The notes beneath the pieces were generated by a model. The model searched no databases. It saw only the letters and a program-made list of their open reading frames with translations, and was not told where the DNA came from. From JANPPS01 sp965246925 (GTDB taxonomy: Bacteria > Pseudomonadota > Alphaproteobacteria > Acetobacterales > Acetobacteraceae), in NCBI GenBank assembly GCA_965246925.1, contig OZ251994.1, positions 1,860,001 through 1,924,000 on the forward strand: DNA of 64,000 nt, in the 5' to 3' direction. The position numbers and the translations under genes are program-made. Below, in pieces: positions 1-8,661 of the stretch (its first letter is position 1; the number at the start of each line of letters is the position of its first letter).

Positions 1-640
1 CATTCAGCGGGTGGCCCATGCAGTCCGACCCGAATCCCCGGGACACCACCTCACCACCCCGCCGCATGGTCATGGCGGCCCCGCGCAGGTCCAGGCCGTC
101 CAGCTTCCGCGCCGGGCCACCGAGGACGAACAGGCCGGAGGACGCGTTGTCGGCGATGGTATCGACGATGTGGATGTCCCATCCGGCGATGCGGCTGTCG
201 ACGATTTCGAAGGCCGGAACCGCGTAGGCGGTGGCGCGAATGACGTCCGCCACCGTGAGGGCGGTGCCGTCCAGGTCATGGCCGAGGATGAGGGCGATCT
301 CCGCCTCGATCCTGGGTTGCAGCAGCAGGCCCGGTGCGATCTCCGTGCCGTCGCCCACGGCCATATCGGCGAACAGCATGCCGTAATCCGGCTGATGCAC
401 GCCGAGCTGCCGCTGCACGTGGGGCGAGGTGAGGCCGATCTTCCGCCCGGCCAGGCGCCGCCCGGCGGCGAGGGCCCGGTGCGTGTTGAGGTCCTGCACG
501 GCGTAGGCGGCATCGAGGTCGCAGGGTGGCAGCAGGTCCCGCACCGGGGTGCAGGGCGTGCCGGTCATGGCGGCAAACAGCCGGTCCGCCGCTTGTGTCC
601 GGGCGGTTTGGGATTCTTCGCCCGCGGTGATGGTTTCCAA
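1..640 (-). CDS. 2-keto-4-pentenoate hydratase family protein (3' part cut by window edge)
   Basis: Members of this fold (MhpD/XylJ hydratases and 4-oxalocrotonate decarboxylases of the fumarylacetoacetate hydrolase superfamily) process the ring-cleavage product of the catechol meta pathway. The frame reads ETITAGEESQTARTQAADRLF, then GRKIGLTSPHVQRQLGVHQPDYG and FADM, PRIEAEIALILGHDL and later AFEIVDSRIAGWDI, all typical of the family, and it runs off the window start, so the C-terminus is missing. I chose TTG at 640 because GGAGG lies seven bases upstream; an in-frame ATG at 568 would cut off conserved residues. It is divergent from the GntR gene and near a ring-cleavage dioxygenase, which supports a meta-cleavage role. 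Hydratase and decarboxylase cannot be told apart here. Confidence 0.85.
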   Translation of the reverse strand, partial: METITAGEESQTARTQAADRLFAAMTGTPCTPVRDLLPPCDLDAAYAVQDLNTHRALAAGRRLAGRKIGLTSPHVQRQLGVHQPDYGMLFADMAVGDGTEIAPGLLLQPRIEAEIALILGHDLDGTALTVADVIRATAYAVPAFEIVDSRIAGWDIHIVDTIADNASSGLFVLGGPARKLDGLDLRGAAMTMRRGGEVVSRGFGSDCMGHPLN

Positions 641-653
641 CAGATCCGCCTCC

Positions 654-676
654 CACGTGCCGGTAGCCGGCACGTG
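654..676. promoter_or_regulatory. Perfect 10-bp inverted repeat upstream of the hydratase
   Basis: CACGTGCCGG and CCGGCACGTG face each other across a 3-base TAG spacer. The repeat touches the Shine-Dalgarno sequence of the leftward hydratase gene (GGAGG at 649-653). It could be a protein operator, or a hairpin in the leader mRNA that limits ribosome access. Function is inferred from position only. Confidence 0.5.
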
Positions 677-692
677 TCCGTAACCGGCTCAC

Positions 693-716
693 GAAACCTA
701 GTCAACAAGAATCTCG
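693..716 (+). promoter_or_regulatory. Putative GntR operator, copy 1
   Basis: GAAACCTAGT, seven bases, AATCTCG. The same two blocks with the same spacing occur on the opposite strand at 1577-1600, upstream of the dioxygenase. Relative to the gene each copy precedes, both have the same orientation. It lies in the divergent hydratase/GntR intergenic region, so it may control both directions. Confidence 0.55.
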
Positions 717-738
717 ACATTTTACCAGATCGTCGATT

Positions 739-1554
739 GTGGTGACCGGCGTCGGATTTGCTGATATCGTGCGGCACCGGCCGGCGACCGTTCCGGCCTG
801 TCCGAGGAAGGCGACCACCGGCGTGCCAAAATCACTCTCCGCCCAGCCCATCAGCAGCGCCGGCCCAGACGATCTGACGGCCCTGCGAACCTTGACCGAG
901 CGCGCCTATGGGGCGCTACGGACCGACATCCTGGCCGGGGTGCTCAAGCCCGACGCCAAGCTGCAGACGGAGGCGTTGAAGATCCGCTACGGCATGGGGG
1001 GCAGCACGTTGCGGGAGGCGCTGACCCGGCTGACCGGTGAGGCGCTGGTCACGTTCGAGGGGCAGCGCGGCTTCCGGGTGGCCGGAACCTCCCGCGAGGA
1101 TTTCGCCGACCTCTGCGACGTGCGCCGAATCGTGGAAGTCGAGGCGCTACGGCGCTCGATCGTGGCCGGGGATGATGCGTGGGAGGCGCGGGTGGTGACC
1201 GCACATCACCGCCTGTCCAAGATCGAGGACCAAATTCCGGCCCGGCTCGAGGCGGTTTATGACGAGTGGGAGAACTGGAACCGGGCATTCCACAAGGCCC
1301 TGATCTCGGCCTGTCCGTCCCGTTGGCTGATCCGCATGCACGACCAGTTGTTTCAGCAGGCCGAGCGCTACCGGCGCATCACCTTCGCGTCCGGACGATT
1401 GCTGCCGCGCAACGTCCAGGCCGAACATGAGGCTATCAAGATCGCCGCCGTGGCCCGGGACGTGGACGCCGCATGCGGGCTGGCGGCCAGCCACATCCTC
1501 CGCACGCTGGCGGTGCTCGACCGGATCGTGACAAGCGAGGCGGACAACCAATAA
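739..1554 (+). CDS. GntR family transcriptional regulator, FCD (FadR-type) subfamily
   Basis: A cytoplasmic DNA-binding regulator. The N-terminal winged helix-turn-helix is visible in LTERAYGALRTDILAGVLKP through LREALTRLTGEALVTFEGQRGFRV, where FADLCDVRRIVEVEALR begins the all-helical FCD ligand-binding domain. Candidate metal- or ligand-binding residues include the aspartate of LCDVRR and the histidines of NRAFHKAL, HEAIK and SHILRT. FCD regulators of catabolic genes are commonly repressors released by a pathway intermediate. The gene sits between a hydratase and a ring-cleavage dioxygenase, both preceded by the same 24-base motif, so it is probably the local repressor. The start is uncertain: GTG 739 gives 271 aa, and GTG 823 would remove a low-complexity leader. 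Confidence 0.85.
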   Translation: MVTGVGFADIVRHRPATVPACPRKATTGVPKSLSAQPISSAGPDDLTALRTLTERAYGALRTDILAGVLKPDAKLQTEALKIRYGMGGSTLREALTRLTGEALVTFEGQRGFRVAGTSREDFADLCDVRRIVEVEALRRSIVAGDDAWEARVVTAHHRLSKIEDQIPARLEAVYDEWENWNRAFHKALISACPSRWLIRMHDQLFQQAERYRRITFASGRLLPRNVQAEHEAIKIAAVARDVDAACGLAASHILRTLAVLDRIVTSEADNQ

Positions 1555-1600
1555 TCTCGATATTCCATTTGACAGACGAGATTAAGCTGCACTAGGTTTC
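1553..1600. promoter_or_regulatory. Promoter/operator region of the dioxygenase gene with operator copy 2
   Basis: AATCTCG (1553-1559) is repeated in inverse orientation at 1577-1583, and the reverse strand of 1577-1600 reads GAAACCTAGT, seven bases, AATCTCG, matching the copy at 693-716. A candidate -35 TTGACA (1569-1574) followed after 18 bases by TAGGTT (1593-1598) would put the -10 inside the motif, as expected for a repressor site. The promoter assignment is an inference. Confidence 0.5.
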
Positions 1601-1660
1601 CGGACAGGAGGCGGCTGGCCCAAGCCAGCGCTGTAAGAACAAGCCGCCGGAGGACGTCCC

Positions 1661-2755
1661 ATGCGCACCACGCCACCCATCCAAGCCGAGCCCATGTTCG
1701 ACGTGGCCCACCTGTCCGCGGTCGAGCTGTATTCCCCAAAGCCCGCCGAAACGGTCGCGTTCTTCACCAAGCTGCTCGGCATGTATGTGGTGGCCGAGCA
1801 GGGCGCTTCGACCTACTTGCGCGGCTACGAGGACCCCTACACCTACTCACTCGTCGTGACGGAGCGGCGGCAGGCGGGCGTGGGCACGGTCACGTTCCGC
1901 ACGCACTCACATCAGGCGCTCGAGCGGCGGGCCAAGGTGCTGGAGGCGAACGGCCGGGGCCGGGGCTGGGTGGACGAAGGGTTCGGGCATGGCCGCGCCT
2001 ACCTGTTCGAGACGCCGGCCGGGCACACGATGAAGCTGGTCTGGGATGTGGACTATGCCAAGGTGGCGCACGCGGACCGGACGGCGCTGCTGAACCGCCC
2101 GTCCAAGCGTCCGATGCACGGCGTGCCAGTGCGGCGGCTCGATCATATCAACCTCTATGCGTCCGACGTGACCGAGACGAAGGACTTCCTGATCCGCGAC
2201 CTAGGCTTCCGCCTGAGCGAGCATATCGTGATGGATGATGGAATCGAGGCCGCGTGCTGGCTCCGCACCACGAACCTCGCGCACGACATGGCGTTCAGCA
2301 AGGACGCGAGCGGCACGCCCGGTCGGCTGCATCACGTCGCGTTCTGGTATGGCGTGCCGCAGCACCTGATGGATGTCGCCGAGCTGTGCATCGACAATGA
2401 CATCGTGGTCGAGGCGGGGCCGGGCAAGCATGGCATCAGCCAAGCCCTGTTCCTCTATGTCATCGAGCCCGGCGGCAACCGGGTCGAGCTGTTCGGGGAT
2501 GCCGGATACTTGATATTCGACCCATCCTGGAAGCCGGTGCGCTGGTCCAGCAGGGAGTTGGCTAAGAGCATCATCTGGATCGGCTCTGACCTGCCGCGGG
2601 AGTTCTTCCTGTATGGCACGCCCGACGCCGGGGACACCGACACCGCCCGCCGGGTGGCCGAGAGCGGTAGGGCGGCCGGCCGGGCAACAGAGCCGGCGAA
2701 CCGGTCCGTCCTGGTCCCGGCCGAAATCGACCGGCCCGAGATCGACCGGAACTGA
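1661..2755 (+). CDS. Type I extradiol dioxygenase (catechol 2,3-dioxygenase-like, VOC fold)
   Basis: Cleaves catecholic rings next to the two hydroxyls using Fe(II) (occasionally Mn) and O2. Two vicinal-oxygen-chelate modules are visible: residues 12-130, the metal-free half, and 158-285, the catalytic half. Likely metal ligands are H162 (RLDHINLYA), H224 or H225 (LHHVAFWYG) and E276 (NRVELFG). The 364-aa length exceeds the usual ~300 because of a C-terminal tail of about 80 residues that becomes low-complexity after residue 325. The ATG is preceded by GGAGG. It is followed 35 bases later by an outer-membrane protein gene and lies near the hydratase, forming a meta-cleavage module. The exact substrate is not evident. 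Confidence 0.9.
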   Translation: MRTTPPIQAEPMFDVAHLSAVELYSPKPAETVAFFTKLLGMYVVAEQGASTYLRGYEDPYTYSLVVTERRQAGVGTVTFRTHSHQALERRAKVLEANGRGRGWVDEGFGHGRAYLFETPAGHTMKLVWDVDYAKVAHADRTALLNRPSKRPMHGVPVRRLDHINLYASDVTETKDFLIRDLGFRLSEHIVMDDGIEAACWLRTTNLAHDMAFSKDASGTPGRLHHVAFWYGVPQHLMDVAELCIDNDIVVEAGPGKHGISQALFLYVIEPGGNRVELFGDAGYLIFDPSWKPVRWSSRELAKSIIWIGSDLPREFFLYGTPDAGDTDTARRVAESGRAAGRATEPANRSVLVPAEIDRPEIDRN

Positions 2756-2790
2756 GCCGGCCGCATCAGCCCACAATCGGAGTCGATGAC

Positions 2791-3684
2791 ATGCCCATCA
2801 TGCGTGGCTTGCTGCTGGCTGGCCTATTGCTTCCGCTATCCTGCGGCGTGGCACATGCCACCGAGGCCGGGGGCGGGGCATACCCGAATGGCGCCGAAAC
2901 ACTCGCCGTGGCGGCGTTGCCTCCGCCCGGCGACTACCTGATCAACTACGCGACTTTTCTGACCTCCAGCCGGTTCAATGACGGGCGTGGCAACAGCGCC
3001 ATCCCCGGTTTTCATGTGTCGGCCTATGCGGACATTCCGCGCTACATCCACATCACCGACCTGAAGATCCTGGGTGGGACGTGGGCGCAGCAGATCTTCA
3101 TGCCGTTCGTCAGTCTCAACGTCCACGCCGCCGGCCGGCAGCAAAACCGGTTTGGCATTGGCGACATCATCGTCAATCCGTTCATCCTTGGCTGGAGCTT
3201 TGGCAAGAACCATGTCGTCGCCGCGATGGACACGTTCGTGCCCACCGGCCAATACAGCAAGCGTAACCTGGCCAACATAGGCCGCAACTACTTCACGTTC
3301 GAGCCGGTCCTGGCCTACTCGTATTTCAGTCCGGAGCGGGGGCCCGAAGCATCCATCAAGCTGATGTATGACTTCAACACCAAGAACCAGGCCACGAAAT
3401 ACCGCTCGGGCCAGGAATTCCATCTCGATTACGCGGCCGGCTTCAACTTCGATCCGGTCGCCGTCGGGCTCGCCGGGTATTATTATAAGCAGACCACGGA
3501 CGATCGGCAGTTTGGGGCCAAGGTGGGGCCGGACGGCTTCCGCGGTGAGGCGTTCGCGATCGGCCCCATGCTGCGGTACCAACTGGGCCCCATTCCCATC
3601 ACGGCACAGTACCAGCATGAGCTGTATTCCAGGAATCGTCCGGTGAGCGACCGGTTCTGGCTGAAGGCGGCATTCAGGTTTTGA
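2791..3684 (+). CDS. Outer-membrane protein of the phenol-degradation MetA/SphA type
   Basis: A predicted beta-barrel of 297 aa with a signal peptide (MPIMRGLLLAGLLLPLSCGVAHA), alternating amphipathic strands, and a terminal phenylalanine (KAAFRF), as in outer-membrane barrels assembled by Bam. The composition and phrases such as GDYLINYATF, GIGDIIVNPFILGW and TGQYSKRNLANIGRNY resemble the PF13557 transporter family, often encoded beside aromatic catabolism genes and thought to bring hydrophobic aromatics across the outer membrane. It lies immediately downstream of the extradiol dioxygenase and is likely cotranscribed. GGAG precedes the ATG. The family is well supported, the substrate is inferred. 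Confidence 0.85.
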   Translation: MPIMRGLLLAGLLLPLSCGVAHATEAGGGAYPNGAETLAVAALPPPGDYLINYATFLTSSRFNDGRGNSAIPGFHVSAYADIPRYIHITDLKILGGTWAQQIFMPFVSLNVHAAGRQQNRFGIGDIIVNPFILGWSFGKNHVVAAMDTFVPTGQYSKRNLANIGRNYFTFEPVLAYSYFSPERGPEASIKLMYDFNTKNQATKYRSGQEFHLDYAAGFNFDPVAVGLAGYYYKQTTDDRQFGAKVGPDGFRGEAFAIGPMLRYQLGPIPITAQYQHELYSRNRPVSDRFWLKAAFRF

Positions 3685-3763
3685 CCTTCGGATCGGCATC
3701 CGGCCCGGTGGACATTGTTCGCACTCCCACACCCCGCTACGGAGGGGGCGAAGAGGATCGGAC

Positions 3764-5539
3764 ATGCCAGAGAACATTTACGCCCGGGTGCGTGACGCGG
3801 TGGTCGCTGCGTTGCGGATGGCCGTGCCGGACGTGCCGGAGGACGTGCTGGCCCGGGTGGAGGTAAGCCCGGCGCGGGAGGTAACTTTCGGCGATATGGC
3901 GACCAATGCCGCGATGGTGAGCGCCAAGGCGGCGCGGCGGAAGCCGGCCGAGATCGCGCAGGCACTGGCCGGCTTGCTCGCGGACGGGCCCGACGTGCTG
4001 CGGGCGGAGGTGGCGGGGCCTGGGTTCGTGAACTTGTTCCTGCGGCCCGCGGCGCTGCTCGCGACCGTGCCGGCCATCCTGCGGGAAGGGGAGCGGTTCG
4101 GTGACGGGGTGGCCGGGCAGGGGGTGGCGGTCAATGTCGAGTATGTGAGTGCCAACCCGACGGGCCCGATGCATATCGGCCACTGCCGGGGCGCGGTGGT
4201 GGGCGATGCGCTGGCTAACCTGCTGAAGAAGGCCGGGTTCGCCGTCACCAAGGAATACTACATCAACGACGCCGGGGCGCAGGTAGGCGCTTTGGCGTGG
4301 GCGGCGTATTGGCGGTATCTGGAGCGGGTGGGCACGTCCTTGACCGAGGAGGCGTTTGCCGCCGCGGCACCCACTGGGCTGCAGTATCAGGGCGAGTATC
4401 TGCTGCCAGTGGCGGACGCGCTGTTTACCGCGCACGGGGCCGCGCTGGCCGGGCCGGGCGGCACGGTGGCGGACCCGGCGGAGTGGTTCGACCTGGTGCG
4501 AGACTTTACCATCGCCGCTATGATGGAGGCGATCCGGACGGATTTGGCCTCGCTCGGCGTGACCATGGATGTGTTCACGTCCGAGCGCCTGCTAGTGGAG
4601 CGGGGGGAGGCGGACGCGGTGATTGCCCGGTTGCAGGCGCAGGGCCTGATCTACGAAGGCGTGCTGGAGCCGCCGAAGGGCAAGCTGCCCGATGATTGGG
4701 AGCCGCGCGAGCAGATGCTGTTCCGGTCCACGCACTATGGTGACGACGTGGACCGTCCGTTGCGGAAGTCGGACGGCAGCAACACCTATTTCGCCAACGA
4801 CATCGCCTATCATACCGATAAGATGGCCCGCGGCGCGCAATTGATGATCGACGTGTGGGGCGCCGATCACGGCGGCTACGTGTCCCGGCTCAAGGCCGCG
4901 ACCAAGGCGATGGCGGGCAATGGCGGGCAGCGGCTCGAGATCGTGCTGTGCCAGATCGTGCGGGTGATCAAGGGCGGTCAGCCGGTGAAGATGTCCAAGC
5001 GCGCCGGGACGTACGTGACCCTGGCGGATTTGCTGGAATGGGTCGGGCGGGATGTCGTGCGGTTCACGATGCTGACGCGTAAGAGCGACGCGCAGATGGA
5101 TTTCGACCTGGATCTCGCTGTCGCGCACACCCGGGAGAACCCGGTCTTCTATGTGCAATACGCCCATGCCCGCTGCCGTTCGGTCCTGCGCAGCGCCGCG
5201 GAGACCCAGTCGCTGGATGGACTGGAACAAGCCGCGCTCGACAGCCTCGATGACCCGGCGGAAGCGGCGCTGGTGCGGCGGCTGGCGGCCTGGCCGCGCA
5301 CGGTGGAGGGCGCGGCGCTGGCGCAGGAGCCGCACCGGATTGCGTTTTACCTCTATGACTTGGCAGGCGACTTTCATATGCTATGGAACCGCGGGCGGGA
5401 CGATTCGACGCTCCGATTCCTGCAAGCGGATGATCCGGCGGCAACCCGCGCGCGCCTCGCGCTCGTGGCGGCCACCGCCATCGTCATCCGCTCCGGCCTG
5501 TCGGTGCTGGGTGTGGAGCCGGTTGAGGAGATGCGCTGA
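3764..5539 (+). CDS. argS: Arginine--tRNA ligase
   Basis: Charges tRNA-Arg with arginine using ATP; cytoplasmic class I synthetase. The 591-aa protein has the N-terminal Add-1 domain, the HIGH signature at residues 137-140 (NPTGPMHIGHCRGA), a KMSKR loop at 409-413 (VKMSKRAGTYVTL), and the C-terminal DALR anticodon-binding domain (VQYAHARCRSVLR onward). The length is normal. It heads a rightward run of housekeeping genes. Its TGA stop is directly followed by the GTG start of the SPOR gene, so the two are probably translationally coupled. It also serves the intron-containing tRNA-Arg found elsewhere in this window. Confidence 0.97.
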   Translation: MPENIYARVRDAVVAALRMAVPDVPEDVLARVEVSPAREVTFGDMATNAAMVSAKAARRKPAEIAQALAGLLADGPDVLRAEVAGPGFVNLFLRPAALLATVPAILREGERFGDGVAGQGVAVNVEYVSANPTGPMHIGHCRGAVVGDALANLLKKAGFAVTKEYYINDAGAQVGALAWAAYWRYLERVGTSLTEEAFAAAAPTGLQYQGEYLLPVADALFTAHGAALAGPGGTVADPAEWFDLVRDFTIAAMMEAIRTDLASLGVTMDVFTSERLLVERGEADAVIARLQAQGLIYEGVLEPPKGKLPDDWEPREQMLFRSTHYGDDVDRPLRKSDGSNTYFANDIAYHTDKMARGAQLMIDVWGADHGGYVSRLKAATKAMAGNGGQRLEIVLCQIVRVIKGGQPVKMSKRAGTYVTLADLLEWVGRDVVRFTMLTRKSDAQMDFDLDLAVAHTRENPVFYVQYAHARCRSVLRSAAETQSLDGLEQAALDSLDDPAEAALVRRLAAWPRTVEGAALAQEPHRIAFYLYDLAGDFHMLWNRGRDDSTLRFLQADDPAATRARLALVAATAIVIRSGLSVLGVEPVEEMR

Positions 5540-6250
5540 GTGAGCCAGGCTTATACGACCGACCGGCCTTCGTATCGCGCTCAGCCGGAGCCGGATGGCG
5601 GCACGCGGATGCTGCTGCTGGCCGCGGCCGGGCTGGGTGGCCTGTTGCTGCTGGGTATGGCCGGGTATGCCCTGATGGGACGTCCGCCTGCGGTGGTTCC
5701 GGTAATCGAGGCCGATAGCCGTCCGTTGCGGGTAAAGCCCGATAACCCCGGTGGCATGCAGGTGGCGGGCGCGGACGAGGCGGCCAATGATGGGCGGGCG
5801 GTGCAGGGCATGGCGCCTTTGGCGGAGTCGCCGGCGCCACAGGCGCTGCGGGCGCAGGTCGGCTTACCGGTGCGTCCGGTGGCGCCTCCAGCACCGGCGT
5901 TGGCACCGGCATTGACACCAGCGCAGGTCCCGGTCGTGCCGTCGCCGCCAGCCCCTGCCACGGTTGCCGTCGCCACCGTTGCCGCCGCAACCGCACCGCG
6001 ACCCACGAGCAAAGTGATGGTGCAGCTCGCCGCGCTCGACACCGAAGCGGCCGGCCGGGCGGAGTGGGCGCGGCTCAGCCAAAAAATTCCGGACCTGCTC
6101 GCGCGCCGCAGCCCCGTGCTGCAGCAGGCCGAGCGGGACGGAAAGCCGGTCTGGCGCGTCCGCACCGGCGGCTTCACCGACACGGCGGAGGCCACGCGGT
6201 TCTGTGCCGAGCTCCGCACCAAGGGCGCCGGTTGCACGTTGGCGTTCTGA
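5540..6250 (+). CDS. SPOR domain-containing membrane protein
   Basis: A bitopic inner-membrane protein: short cytoplasmic N-terminus, one membrane segment (about residues 27-47, LLLAAAGLGGLLLLGMAGYALM), a long Pro/Ala/Val-rich periplasmic linker (about 100-155), and a C-terminal SPOR domain (SKVMVQLAALDTEAAGRAEW through WRVRTGGFTDTAEATRFCAEL). SPOR domains bind septal peptidoglycan lacking stem peptides, so the protein probably localises to the division site. It starts with GTG directly after the argS stop. The location between argS and nagZ is common in Rhodospirillales. Its specific partner at the septum cannot be told from sequence. Confidence 0.88.
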   Translation: MSQAYTTDRPSYRAQPEPDGGTRMLLLAAAGLGGLLLLGMAGYALMGRPPAVVPVIEADSRPLRVKPDNPGGMQVAGADEAANDGRAVQGMAPLAESPAPQALRAQVGLPVRPVAPPAPALAPALTPAQVPVVPSPPAPATVAVATVAAATAPRPTSKVMVQLAALDTEAAGRAEWARLSQKIPDLLARRSPVLQQAERDGKPVWRVRTGGFTDTAEATRFCAELRTKGAGCTLAF

Positions 6251-6295
6251 CATGCGCCACGTAGGGCGGATGAGCACCCGCGGCGCCGGCACGGG

Positions 6296-7246
6296 ATGAG
6301 GGCGGCGGTCATCGGCCTCGCCGGGCCGGTGCTGGCGCCGGACGAGGCCGCGCTCCTGACCCGCCTGCCGCCGGCGGGGGTCATCCTGTTCGCGCGCAAC
6401 GTTGTGGACCCGCCGCAGCTGCATGCATTGACCCATGCCGTCCGCGCCGCCGTGCCCGCCGCGCATGTGCTGATCGATCAGGAGGGCGGCCGCGTCGCCC
6501 GCCTCCGCCCGCCGCACTGGCTGGCGCATCCAGCGGCTGGCGCATTGCCCGATGCGCGCGCGGCCTGGCTCACGGGCGCCCTGATCGGGAACGAGTGTGC
6601 GGCCGCCGGGATCGACGTCGTCTGCGCCCCGGTGCTGGACCTGGCCGTGCCTGGCGCGGACGGGGTGGTGGGGGACCGGTCGTATGGCGGCGTGGACCGC
6701 GTGGTGGCGCTGGGCCGGGCCATGGCGGACGGGCTGCTGGCGGCCGGCGTGGTGCCGGTGGGCAAGCACGCGCCGGGGCATGGGCGGGCGGGGGCCGATA
6801 GTCACGTGGCACTGCCGGTCGTGCCGGGACCAATCGATGCGGATCTCACTCCGTTCCGAATGCTTAACGATCTACCGTGGATGATGACGGCACACGTGCT
6901 GTATCCAGACCTCGACACGGCGCGTCCGGGCACGTTATCGCCTACTGTGTTAAATTTAATCCGGAGTACCGGGTTCAGGGGGGTGCTGGTGTCGGATGAC
7001 CTCGTCATGGGCGCGCTGGATGGCACGATGGCTGCGCGGGCCGCTGGCGCGATTGCGGCCGGGTGCGATCTGGCGCTGCATTGCAACGGCGTGCTCACCG
7101 AGAGTGAGGCGGTGCTGGACGCCGCCGGGCCGGCCTCCCGCGCCACGCTGGCGCGTCTTGCAGCCGGACGGGCGTTGGCGGCGGCACGGCGTCAAGATCT
7201 AGATAGGGCTACTTTATTGACGGAGCGGAACGGGCGGCTGGCATGA
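6296..7246 (+). CDS. nagZ: Beta-N-acetylhexosaminidase NagZ (GH3)
   Basis: Cytoplasmic glycosidase of peptidoglycan recycling that removes GlcNAc from GlcNAc-anhydroMurNAc muropeptides. The GH3 barrel is complete at 316 aa. The NagZ-specific loop KHAPGHGRAGADSH starts at K157 and supplies the catalytic histidine (H162). The nucleophile is the first aspartate of SDDLVMGAL, D234. Substrate-binding DQEGGRVARL is also present. The last four bases overlap the start of the M50 protease gene. In many Gram-negatives NagZ products also signal beta-lactamase induction, but no such regulator is in this window. Confidence 0.95.
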   Translation: MRAAVIGLAGPVLAPDEAALLTRLPPAGVILFARNVVDPPQLHALTHAVRAAVPAAHVLIDQEGGRVARLRPPHWLAHPAAGALPDARAAWLTGALIGNECAAAGIDVVCAPVLDLAVPGADGVVGDRSYGGVDRVVALGRAMADGLLAAGVVPVGKHAPGHGRAGADSHVALPVVPGPIDADLTPFRMLNDLPWMMTAHVLYPDLDTARPGTLSPTVLNLIRSTGFRGVLVSDDLVMGALDGTMAARAAGAIAAGCDLALHCNGVLTESEAVLDAAGPASRATLARLAAGRALAAARRQDLDRATLLTERNGRLA

Positions 7247-7944
7247 ACGCCATGGTGCTGCAGTTCCTGCTGGCGGCATTGCCGGCGATTTTTGCCATCA
7301 CCTTGCATGAGGCCGCGCACGGCTACGCGGCGCTGGCGCTGGGGGACGATACCGCGCGGGAGCAGGGCCGGCTGTCGCTCAATCCGTTGCGGCATGTGGA
7401 TGACGTCGGCACCCTGATCGTGCCCGGCGTGCTGATGCTGGCGCAAATCCTGACTATCGGGAAGGTGAGCTTCCTGTTCGGCTGGGCCAAGCCTGTACCG
7501 GTGTCGGCCTGGCGGTTCAGAGACCCCAGGCGCGGCATGATGCTGGTGGCGGCCGCCGGGCCGCTGATGAATTTCGGGCTCGCCTGGCTGGGGGCGCTCG
7601 CGATGTGGGGGGTGGATTGGGTGCCCGAGGGCATACAGGAATATGTCGCCGGGTTCTTCGAGGTATTCATCCTAGCTAACTTGGTGCTGGGCCTATTCAA
7701 CCTGCTGCCCATTCCGCCGCTGGATGGCGGGCGGATCATCGTGGGGCTGCTGCCGGAGCGGGCGGCCGAAATCTGGGCCCGGCTGGAGCGGGCGGGCATC
7801 GTGATCGTGGTGCTGACGGTGTTCATTCTGCCGCGCGTGCTACGCGAATACGGCATTATCTGGGACCCGGTGGGGCATGCGCTGGGCGAAATCATTCCAT
7901 GGGCGTACGATTTTGTCATGAACCTGGCCGGTCATGACACCTGA
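7243..7944 (+). CDS. Site-2 protease family (M50) membrane metalloprotease
   Basis: A polytopic intramembrane zinc protease of 233 aa. The zinc-binding HEAAH is at residues 22-26 in the first hydrophobic segment, and the third ligand is D161 in NLLPIPPLDGGRI. No PDZ domain is inserted, unlike RseP, so it belongs to the short bacterial Rip-like group whose substrates are mostly unknown. It overlaps nagZ by four bases and scpA by eleven, so it is embedded in the same operon. Being encoded between nagZ and scpA is a common alphaproteobacterial arrangement, but it does not define the substrate. Confidence 0.9.
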   Translation: MNAMVLQFLLAALPAIFAITLHEAAHGYAALALGDDTAREQGRLSLNPLRHVDDVGTLIVPGVLMLAQILTIGKVSFLFGWAKPVPVSAWRFRDPRRGMMLVAAAGPLMNFGLAWLGALAMWGVDWVPEGIQEYVAGFFEVFILANLVLGLFNLLPIPPLDGGRIIVGLLPERAAEIWARLERAGIVIVVLTVFILPRVLREYGIIWDPVGHALGEIIPWAYDFVMNLAGHDT

Positions 7945-8659
7945 GCGGTTGCAGCTACAGCTGGACGGGTTCGAGGGGCCGATGGACCTGCTGCTGGACC
8001 TCGCGCAGAAGCAGAAGGTGGATTTGTCCCGCATTTCGATCCTGGCGATCGTGGAGCAATACCTGGCCATCGTGCAGGGTGCTGTCCGCGTGCGGATCGA
8101 GCTTGCGGCGGACTGGCTGGTGATGGCGGCGTGGCTGACATGGCTCAAATCCCGCTTGCTGCTGCCGCCGGGCGAGGCGGCGGAGGAGGGGGAGGTCGCG
8201 GCGGACGTGCTGGCGCACCGGCTACGCGGATTGCAAGAGATGCGGGCGGCGGCGGCGTGGCTGGACCGGCGGGCGCAGCTGGGCCGGGACGTGTTCGCCC
8301 GCGGCGCGCCGGAGGATCATACCGAGGCCGACCGCACCGGCATCGCCGCGAAGCTGCCGGGTCTGTTGCGCGCCTATATTTCGGCCCGGCGCGGGGCGGG
8401 GCGCGCGTTCGAGCCGGGGCGCCCGGTGCTGTGGACGGTGCAGGATGCGCTGGCCCGGCTGACCGCGATGCTGGGGGGCCCGGGTCTGCGCGGCTGGGTA
8501 CCGCTTGCGGAGTTTTTGCCGGCCGAGGCCGTGCCGCTCCGCCACCGCGCGGCGCTGGCCAGCACGCTGCTGGCCGGGCTGGAGCTGGCGCGGGACGGCC
8601 AGATGGAGCTGCGGCAGGAGCGTGCGTTCGGCGACATCGTGTGCCGGGCGCGGGCATGA
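7934..8659 (+). CDS. scpA: Segregation and condensation protein A (kleisin)
   Basis: The kleisin subunit that bridges the SMC head domains in the bacterial condensin with ScpB, needed for chromosome compaction and segregation. The N-terminal helix (LDGFEGPMDLLLDLAQKQKVDLSRISI) is the hallmark ScpA sequence that contacts the SMC neck, and LVMAAWLTWLKSRLLLP follows. The C-terminal winged helix is less conserved. At 241 aa the length is normal. The start overlaps the preceding protease gene by eleven bases. A palindromic repeat of about 124 bases separates it from scpB, which is unusual because these genes are often overlapping. Confidence 0.95.
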   Translation: MTPERLQLQLDGFEGPMDLLLDLAQKQKVDLSRISILAIVEQYLAIVQGAVRVRIELAADWLVMAAWLTWLKSRLLLPPGEAAEEGEVAADVLAHRLRGLQEMRAAAAWLDRRAQLGRDVFARGAPEDHTEADRTGIAAKLPGLLRAYISARRGAGRAFEPGRPVLWTVQDALARLTAMLGGPGLRGWVPLAEFLPAEAVPLRHRAALASTLLAGLELARDGQMELRQERAFGDIVCRARA

Positions 8660-8661
8660 TT

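Noticed and set aside
11..745. Long open frame on the plus strand opposite the hydratase
   Set aside because: Its translation is low-complexity and lacks motifs; the minus frame over the same bases reads as a clear hydratase.
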